Shown piece after piece: positions 21,126 through 25,213 of a DNA stretch of 25,213 nt (the first letter of the stretch is position 1; each line of letters begins with the position of its first letter). The DNA comes from a virus, in IMG/VR virus record IMGVR_UViG_3300031629_000073, positions 1 to 25,213 of that record; one strand, written 5' to 3'. The translations under genes and the position numbers were made by a program. A model generated the notes under the pieces. It was not told where the DNA came from, ran no database searches, and saw only the letters and a program-made list of their open reading frames with translations.

Positions 21126-21359
21126 ATGAATAAAGAACGATTTGATAGGCAAATGAATAGTGGCCAGTACGTAATCTGGGCAGGCAATCGTATATACGAG
21201 CTTGAAGAAGCTGATAAGAATATGTCAGAAGAGATTACATCTTTATACGATGAAGTCTCTGCTGCATACGAAGAGATTGGTGAGTATAAGGCATTACTAC
21301 GAGAGGCGAATCAAGTTCAAAGGGTGCTGATTCAAACGCTGGATAAGCTAACATCATGA
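21126..21359 (+). CDS. Small coiled-coil protein of unknown function
   Basis: 77 aa with a long acidic heptad helix (IYELEEADKNMSEEITSL and YEEIGEYKALLREANQVQ), probably a dimeric coiled coil. ATG 21126 is chosen because GGAGG (21115-21119) is 6 bp upstream; ATG 21120 overlaps that site. The stop overlaps the next start (ATGA). Not recognised. Confidence 0.7.
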   Translation: MNKERFDRQMNSGQYVIWAGNRIYELEEADKNMSEEITSLYDEVSAAYEEIGEYKALLREANQVQRVLIQTLDKLTS

Positions 21360-21592
21360 CACCACAGGAGCAGTATGATTACAAGCGGGCATGGTTGCAG
21401 TTAGATAATCAAGTCGTACCAATTCATTCTGACAATCTATGGAAAGCTAAGTTGTGGGTTCGTGAGAACGTCGATCGTACACAATATTCGTTTAGACCGT
21501 ATACTGACATATACGAACATACATACTACTTTGAAATAAGTACTGATGTAGAAGAGTTCAAAAAGTTATATGCATATAACAAAACGATATAA
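21356..21592 (+). CDS. Small protein of unknown function
   Basis: 78 aa, aromatic and acidic (WKAKLWVRENVDRTQYSFRPYTDIYEHTYYFEI). ATGA overlap with the preceding gene. The last codons lie on the 16-bp palindrome of promoter copy 2, so the gene end and the control element share sequence. No known domain is recognised. Confidence 0.7.
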   Translation: MTPQEQYDYKRAWLQLDNQVVPIHSDNLWKAKLWVRENVDRTQYSFRPYTDIYEHTYYFEISTDVEEFKKLYAYNKTI

Positions 21593-21678
21593 GAAAGATT
21601 GAATTAGCTGTTCTCTTACTTCAGGGTATGATGTATAATAGCTATATTGAATCAAGAAACAAACGAAGAGAATATATT
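21565..21678 (+). promoter_or_regulatory. Repeated promoter/leader element, copy 2
   Basis: Perfect 16-bp palindrome GTTATATGCATATAAC (21565-21580), ATATAAGAAAG, a 10-bp insertion relative to the other copies, GCTGTTCTCT (21607-21616) in the -35 place, 17 bp, TATAATAGCTATATTGAAT (21634-21652), and a diverged leader ending GAGAATATATT before ATG 21679. Palindrome to -10 distance is 69 bp, one helical turn more than the 59 bp of copies 1 and 3. Confidence 0.82.
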
Positions 21679-21957
21679 ATGAAAAACCTTGAAATGCAAG
21701 TTGGAATGATCATCAAAGCTAAAGACTTCGGTCATTTGGATTCTGATTTTATCATCGGTGAGATCACTTATGTAAGCTCTACTGGAATGATTGAAGGTAT
21801 GATCACTAAACGTGTAATGGATAATAAGGATGTTACAGGTCTATATGATGATGGTTTTTTCACTACTGTACAAAACGGTAAAACAATAATGGATCGTCCA
21901 GAAGAGCCTCGCTTATCAGAAGTGAGTGTATTCTCGAACGGCGCAACTTTCGGATAA
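21679..21957 (+). CDS. Small protein of unknown function
   Basis: 92 aa. The frame extends upstream to 21628, but that part covers the promoter -10, so ATG 21679 (after GAGAATATATT) is the start. It looks like a small beta-barrel (MQVGMIIKAKDFG, IIGEITYVSSTGMIEGMITK), with a Pro/Glu-rich turn near the end. Not recognised. It is the first gene of a run of four small genes leading to the phosphoesterase and ligase. Confidence 0.74.
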   Translation: MKNLEMQVGMIIKAKDFGHLDSDFIIGEITYVSSTGMIEGMITKRVMDNKDVTGLYDDGFFTTVQNGKTIMDRPEEPRLSEVSVFSNGATFG

Positions 21958-21959
21958 AT

Positions 21960-22148
21960 ATGAAAAATTGGACGGACAACGTAAGTAAATTTAATGCAGT
22001 AGCATGTTATGTATCAGACACACAGTCTGGTATCAATGATAAAACTAGGTTGGCCTGGGTAGTTGATTTCATCTCAGGCAGTGCGTTTCCGTTCAAAGAT
22101 GATACTGGTGTGTATTGGAAATATTCAGACCCAGTAACAAAATTATAA
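21960..22148 (+). CDS. Small protein of unknown function
   Basis: 62 aa, start 2 bp after the previous stop. The ribosome site is weak (GGATAA), so translation may depend on coupling. Composition is ordinary soluble with a WVVDFISG strand. Not recognised. Confidence 0.6.
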   Translation: MKNWTDNVSKFNAVACYVSDTQSGINDKTRLAWVVDFISGSAFPFKDDTGVYWKYSDPVTKL

Positions 22149-22166
22149 CGAATTGAGAATTATATT

Positions 22167-22349
22167 ATGAAAGGTTTACTAGAAACAACAGGTGGCGATT
22201 TTCCAGCTCACACATATTTCATGACTGGAGACGGTGAAGCTATCTATGCTTACTACAACGTCATCCAATCTCAATTTGTAGTTTTTCGGAAGTCGATTAA
22301 GTTCTACAAAGCTGGTCGTAAGTTCTCTAAAGTAAACTTCACAGGATAA
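22167..22349 (+). CDS. Small protein of unknown function
   Basis: 60 aa, with AATTGAGAATTATATT before the ATG, similar to the leaders of the repeated promoters although no promoter core is present here. Aromatic-rich (YFMTGDGEAIYAYYNVIQSQFVVF) and basic at the C-terminus. Not recognised. Confidence 0.6.
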   Translation: MKGLLETTGGDFPAHTYFMTGDGEAIYAYYNVIQSQFVVFRKSIKFYKAGRKFSKVNFTG

Positions 22350-22353
22350 TATT

Positions 22354-22566
22354 ATGATGTTATTAATGGGTTATAAAAGTAAGAAAGAATTGAAGTCATC
22401 TATCGGTGATCAACTTGACTACATGGAAACTTCATTGTTTGGTAATGAGTATTTGAATGATGGAACGTTTCTGGCAGCGCATCGTCCTGCTGTGACTAAG
22501 TTAGGTGGACGTGAGTTCTTTGCAGAAGTTACTATGGTTAATGGCTTAATCGCTAAGGTGTCGTAA
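22354..22566 (+). CDS. Small protein of unknown function
   Basis: 70 aa, beginning MMLLMGYKSKKELKSSIGDQL and ending in a beta-type FFAEVTMVNGLIAKVS. The start is ATG 22354 (ATTATG context, weak SD GGATAAT), with ATG 22357 and a later ATG also possible. It abuts the phosphoesterase start with no gap. Not recognised. The ending is typical of many small phage proteins with a strand-rich tail. Confidence 0.6.
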   Translation: MMLLMGYKSKKELKSSIGDQLDYMETSLFGNEYLNDGTFLAAHRPAVTKLGGREFFAEVTMVNGLIAKVS

Positions 22567-23073
22567 ATGAGTGATGTATTCGTAATATCTGATTGCCACT
22601 TTGGACATAGAAACATTCTTAGATATCGTACCCAGTTTCCTACCATTGAAGAGCATGATGAATTTATTATGGATAATATCGCATCTACCATCGGTAAGCG
22701 TGATGTTCTATGGATGTTGGGGGATTGTTTCTTTACGACAGAATCTCTTGACTTTCTTAGGCGCATCAGCAAGATGTGTATGAAGGTACACTTTGTTATA
22801 GGCAACCATGATACTGACTCAAAAGAGGGTCTTGCTAACATTGGTACTATGATCGAAGAAAAACTGATTGATAAGATCGGTGGAGCATTCAAGGGACGGG
22901 GCGATAGATGGTTTACTCATTGTCCTATCCATCCGGATGAGCTACGTGGTCGTGTAAACATTCACGGTCATGTTCATTCAAATACAATTAAAGATGCACG
23001 TTATTTCAACGCGTGTTGTGAGAACATTGATTATACACCAAGACGTATAAGTGAATGTATATATGAGGAATAA
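22567..23073 (+). CDS. Calcineurin-like metallophosphoesterase
   Basis: 168-aa phosphoesterase with all five motifs of the family: SDCHFGH (D9, H11), LGDCF (D53), GNHD (N80, H81), THCPIHP (H118) and HGHVHS (H135, H137). These ligate two metal ions. Small phage enzymes of this type act on phosphomonoesters, cyclic nucleotides or nucleic acid ends. Given the cyclase and the cREC-like gene in the same window, a cyclic-phosphate substrate is an attractive but unproven possibility. It overlaps the upstream frame of the ligase but not its chosen start. Confidence 0.9.
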   Translation: MSDVFVISDCHFGHRNILRYRTQFPTIEEHDEFIMDNIASTIGKRDVLWMLGDCFFTTESLDFLRRISKMCMKVHFVIGNHDTDSKEGLANIGTMIEEKLIDKIGGAFKGRGDRWFTHCPIHPDELRGRVNIHGHVHSNTIKDARYFNACCENIDYTPRRISECIYEE

Positions 23074-23077
23074 AATT

Positions 23078-24202
23078 ATGGGTGTATCAATGGATGAGTT
23101 GTATAAGCGTGATACTACAGGTAAGGTTCGTGTATGGACTACTGAAGTGGAAGGTGATATGCATCGTACGATCACTGGTGTAGTTGATGGTAAAATGGTT
23201 GTCTCTAAGTGGAGTCAATGCAAGCCAAAGAACGTAGGTAAGGTTAATGAAACGAGCGGTCATGAACAGGCAGTTGCAGAATCAAGTGCTAAACACACGA
23301 AGCAGATTGCGAAGGGATATTTCTCCAACATTGATGACATCGATGGCGGTACTCTTTTCAAGCCTATGCTTGCTAATGATTATGCTAAGCTAAAGAATCC
23401 CATTGACTTTCCAGTGACGTCTCAACCTAAGCTGGATGGTATTCGTTGTATTGCTAAAGCAGATGGATTGTGGACTCGTACAGGCAAACCTCATATGGCT
23501 ATCCCGCACATCTGGGAAGCTGTTAAAGGTATATTCGAAGAGTTTCCTGACATGATCTTGGATGGTGAATTATACAACCATGATCTTAAAGACGACTTCA
23601 ACTCTATCGTATCATTGGTGCGTAAGTCTAAACCTTCAGAAGAAGACCTAGCTGAGTCTGCTAAGTTAGTTCAGTACCATGTATATGATATTCAATACGA
23701 TCTATATGATGAAACAAAGGATCTTAACTTTGTATTCCGTAAGACATCTTATATCAACATCGTACGTAAGCTAGATATTGATTGTATCGTTCCTGTAGCT
23801 AATGCGTTCATTCAGTCTCAGGTCGAGTTAGATGAAGTGTATGCACGTTATATCTCAGAAGGATATGAAGGTCAGATGGTTCGTCTTGACGGTCTGTATG
23901 AGAACAAGCGTTCTAAGAATCTTCTGAAGCGTAAGGAATTCATTACAGAAGAATTTGGAGTGGTTGGAGTAGAGGAAGGACTAGGCAACTGGTCCGGTTG
24001 TGTCAAGCGATTCAACTTAGTTAATGAACATAATGTATATTTCAATGCTGGTGTTCGTGGTACTCAGGTACAATTAGCTGATCTACTTAACAACAAGAAG
24101 TGTCCTGATTGGGCCACATTACGTTATTTTGAATTAAGCCCGGATGGCATTCCGCGCTTTCCTATTGTTATTGATTATGGCTGGGATGGAAGAGACGATT
24201 AA
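23078..24202 (+). CDS. ATP-dependent DNA ligase
   Basis: 374 aa. An N-terminal domain (about 1-85; VRVWTTEVEGD, KPKNVGKVNETSGHEQAVAE, KGYF) resembles the WGR-like N-terminal domain found on many phage ligases. The adenylation domain has motif I KLDG (K118 is the AMP-accepting Lys), RTGK, motif III LDGELYN, motif IV EGQMVR and motif V LKRKEF; an OB-fold C-terminus follows (VGVEEGLGNWSGCVKRF). It seals nicks, including Okazaki fragments. ATG 23078 follows AGGAATAAAATT; the 23051 start lies inside the phosphoesterase and is rejected. Confidence 0.92.
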   Translation: MGVSMDELYKRDTTGKVRVWTTEVEGDMHRTITGVVDGKMVVSKWSQCKPKNVGKVNETSGHEQAVAESSAKHTKQIAKGYFSNIDDIDGGTLFKPMLANDYAKLKNPIDFPVTSQPKLDGIRCIAKADGLWTRTGKPHMAIPHIWEAVKGIFEEFPDMILDGELYNHDLKDDFNSIVSLVRKSKPSEEDLAESAKLVQYHVYDIQYDLYDETKDLNFVFRKTSYINIVRKLDIDCIVPVANAFIQSQVELDEVYARYISEGYEGQMVRLDGLYENKRSKNLLKRKEFITEEFGVVGVEEGLGNWSGCVKRFNLVNEHNVYFNAGVRGTQVQLADLLNNKKCPDWATLRYFELSPDGIPRFPIVIDYGWDGRDD

Positions 24203-24302
24203 ATTATATGCATATAACATTTTAATCTAAGAAAGCTGTTCTCTTTTCTGTTTGGATATAGTATAATAGCTATATTGAATTGAGAACAACTGAGAGAATA
24301 TT
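24203..24302 (+). promoter_or_regulatory. Repeated promoter/leader element, copy 3
   Basis: ATTATATGCATATAAC (24203-24218; inner 14 bp a perfect palindrome), AATCTAAGAAAG, CTGTTCTCT at the -35 place (24236-24244), 17 bp, TATAATAGCTATATTGAAT (24262-24280), then GAGAACAACTGAGAGAA before ATG 24303. It begins directly after the ligase stop. TGTTCTC (24237-24243) and GAGAACA (24282-24288) form an inverted repeat flanking the -10. Confidence 0.82.
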
Positions 24303-24428
24303 ATGGAACAACTACTTATCGCATCAAGAGCATTCGAAGCAACTGGAATTTTTGAAGTTGTATTATATGTAGTATTGGCAGCATCTGTTGTTGGAACAAT
24401 CATCTTATCAAAGAAAGGTTCATTATAA
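24303..24428 (+). CDS. 41-aa single-TM membrane peptide
   Basis: Short frame directly after promoter copy 3: it begins MEQLLIASRAFEATG, then has a membrane helix (about 16-35, FEVVLYVVLAASVVGTIIL), and ends SKKGSL. GAGAGAATATT precedes the ATG. Its stop shares a base pair step with the next start (TAATG). Being first in a promoter-driven operon suggests strong early expression. Positive residues after the TM suggest the C-terminus is cytoplasmic. No function recognised; small early membrane proteins in T4-like phages often act on host envelope or exclusion. Confidence 0.7.
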   Translation: MEQLLIASRAFEATGIFEVVLYVVLAASVVGTIILSKKGSL

Positions 24429-24619
24429 TGTTTGAAGCAATTAAAGTTAAAGATGGTGTGATTGTATTGCCAGAAGGCTATATGAATATGTTTAATGATA
24501 TGGAGTCTTTAAAGTCTTTCATAACAGGACGTTTGGCTCACGAAGCAGAAATGTTAATCCGTGCTCAAGTGTATGGTCAATTGAAGGATATGGATTTTTA
24601 TGAAAACAAAGGAATATAA
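24428..24619 (+). CDS. Small protein of unknown function
   Basis: 63 aa, TAATG-coupled to the membrane peptide before it. An N-terminal strand pair (IKVKDGVIVLPEGY) is followed by a long helix with ESLKSFITGRLAHEAEMLIR. Not recognised. Confidence 0.65.
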   Translation: MFEAIKVKDGVIVLPEGYMNMFNDMESLKSFITGRLAHEAEMLIRAQVYGQLKDMDFYENKGI

Positions 24620-24623
24620 TGTT

Positions 24624-24797
24624 ATGTCGAGAGCAGTCGAAGAAGGTATTCGATCTGGTCTTTACAGAGCATTTAAACACTATGATGAGTCTACTCCAGT
24701 AGATGAAGATAGGGAGTTGGATAGAATAGTATCCGTTGTTGCTAATATCACAATGGAGTCTATTCAAGAAGTATTTAATCTCGAAGGAGAGATGTAA
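24624..24797 (+). CDS. Small protein of unknown function
   Basis: 57 aa from ATG 24624, beginning MSRAVEEGIRSGLYRAFKHYDE, with AAAGGA about 10 bp upstream. The in-frame ATG at 24600 lies inside the previous gene. The EEGIRxGxxRAxKH pattern recalls small proteins of marine T4-like phages. It overlaps the next start by one base (TAATG). Helical and acidic. Confidence 0.66.
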   Translation: MSRAVEEGIRSGLYRAFKHYDESTPVDEDRELDRIVSVVANITMESIQEVFNLEGEM

Positions 24798-25117
24798 TGT
24801 CTTACTACATGTACTTGGACGACATCAGGAATCCTACTACAGATCGTGATTGGAATGTAGTTAGATCATATCGTGAGGCAGTTGATATGATCCTTGAGTT
24901 CGGTATGCCTGCATACATTAGCTTTGACCATGATCTTGGTGAAGCTGATATTGAAACTGGCTACGATCTTGCAAAGTGGATTGTCGATCAGGACATGGAT
25001 GGGGCATTTACAATATCAACATTATTCAAGTTCAATGTACACTCTGCTAATCCAGTTGGAGCAGCAAACATTACATCTTACTTGAATTCATATATGAAAA
25101 TGAGGAAAGTATTATGA
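24797..25117 (+). CDS. cREC-like receiver-fold protein (cyclic-phosphate processing type)
   Basis: 106 aa. MSYYMYLDDIRNP (D8, D9) and ISFDHDLG (D44, D46) followed by TGYDLAKWIVD, and HSANPVGAANI near the end, match the cREC group of receiver-like domains proposed to act on cyclic phosphates in nucleotide or RNA repair systems. The start is TAATG-coupled to the gene before and the end overlaps the next gene (ATGA). Biochemical role in phages is not established to my knowledge. Confidence 0.78.
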   Translation: MSYYMYLDDIRNPTTDRDWNVVRSYREAVDMILEFGMPAYISFDHDLGEADIETGYDLAKWIVDQDMDGAFTISTLFKFNVHSANPVGAANITSYLNSYMKMRKVL

Positions 25118-25213
25118 TTTTCGGTGAATATTATGACCTTGATCCAGATCAAGATGAAATTGATAATGCTCGTGCTCGTTACGCAGATATGATGGCTGAA
25201 GAATCTATGGGCG
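25114..25213 (+). CDS. Acidic small protein, 3' partial
   Basis: Frame open to the right edge, 33 codons visible: MIFGEYYDLDPDQDEIDNAR followed by ARYADMMAEESMG. It overlaps the cREC-like stop (ATGA), with GAGGAAAG upstream. Strongly acidic. The rest is outside the window and I do not recognise it. Confidence 0.6.
   Translation, partial: MIFGEYYDLDPDQDEIDNARARYADMMAEESMG

Noticed and set aside
21628-21678. Upstream ATG of the gene at 21679
   Set aside because: The region covers the -10 box and leader of the repeated promoter, so it would not be in the transcript.
22419-22892. 157-aa - strand frame across two + strand genes
   Set aside because: It overlaps the metallophosphoesterase, whose five motifs are intact, and has no promoter or ribosome site.
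24203-24220. Palindrome after the ligase stop as a terminator
   Set aside because: ATATGCATAT-type palindrome has no loop and only A/T pairs at the ends, and it recurs at the same place relative to a -10 in three copies, so a control-site role fits better.
1-25213. tRNA genes or CRISPR arrays
   Set aside because: No cloverleaf-like GTTCRAATC stretches in a suitable context and no regularly spaced repeats were seen; the three promoter repeats are too few and too far apart.

Overview
The window is a piece of a T4-type (straboviral/cyanomyovirus-like) myophage genome of about 36% GC by eye. It carries the conserved T4 replication and recombination core on the + strand, with recognisable homologues of gp46, gp45, DsbA, gp44, DexA, gp62, RegA, gp43, UvsX and gp41. 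It also carries small phage genes packed with ATGA or TAATG overlaps. The accessory genes (nucleotide-sugar enzymes, cupin, cytidylyltransferase, curli-type secretion genes) resemble those of marine T4-like phages of Gram-negative bacteria. The host cannot be named from the sequence; an outer membrane is implied by CsgG. I saw no tRNA, IS element or CRISPR array.

Layout. 1-6158 (+): gp46 (5' end cut off), sliding clamp gp45, DsbA-like protein, clamp loader gp44, DexA-like exonuclease, a small unknown, a cytidylyltransferase, a cupin, gp62, RegA and a small basic protein, ending at a strong UUCG-loop terminator (6173-6195). 6207-11456 (+): promoter, family B DNA polymerase gp43, an AEP-like primase candidate, and a UDP-glucuronate-4-epimerase-like and short UDP-glucose dehydrogenase-like pair. 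11446-14570 (+): promoter, UvsX, a small unknown, helicase gp41 and two small proteins.

14571-20322 (- strand) is the unusual part. It is a single tightly overlapping operon read leftwards: two related one-TM/coiled-coil proteins, CsgF, CsgG, a curlin-repeat protein, a FecR-domain periplasmic protein, a CHASE2-class III adenylate cyclase, and an EF-hand membrane protein. This joins a curli (type VIII) secretion pore and fibre subunit to a putative envelope-sensing cAMP module. Curli-related clusters have been reported in pelagimyophages, from memory and not checked here. The coupling to FecR, CHASE2-cyclase and EF-hand genes is the strongest candidate for a little-described system.

20323-25213 (+): a divergent regulatory region, then small, mostly unknown early-type genes, a calcineurin-like phosphoesterase, an ATP-dependent DNA ligase and a cREC-like protein. 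Three copies of a ~100-bp promoter/leader repeat (TATAATAGCTATATTGAAT core) drive these small genes. The replication genes instead use TTGACC-N17-TATAAT promoters whose spacers mostly carry inverted repeats.

Together the + strand genes form the replisome (polymerase, clamp, loader, helicase, ligase), recombination proteins (gp46, UvsX) and regulators (RegA, DsbA). The sugar genes could supply UDP-GlcA/UDP-GalA type precursors. The - strand operon would act at the infected cell's envelope.
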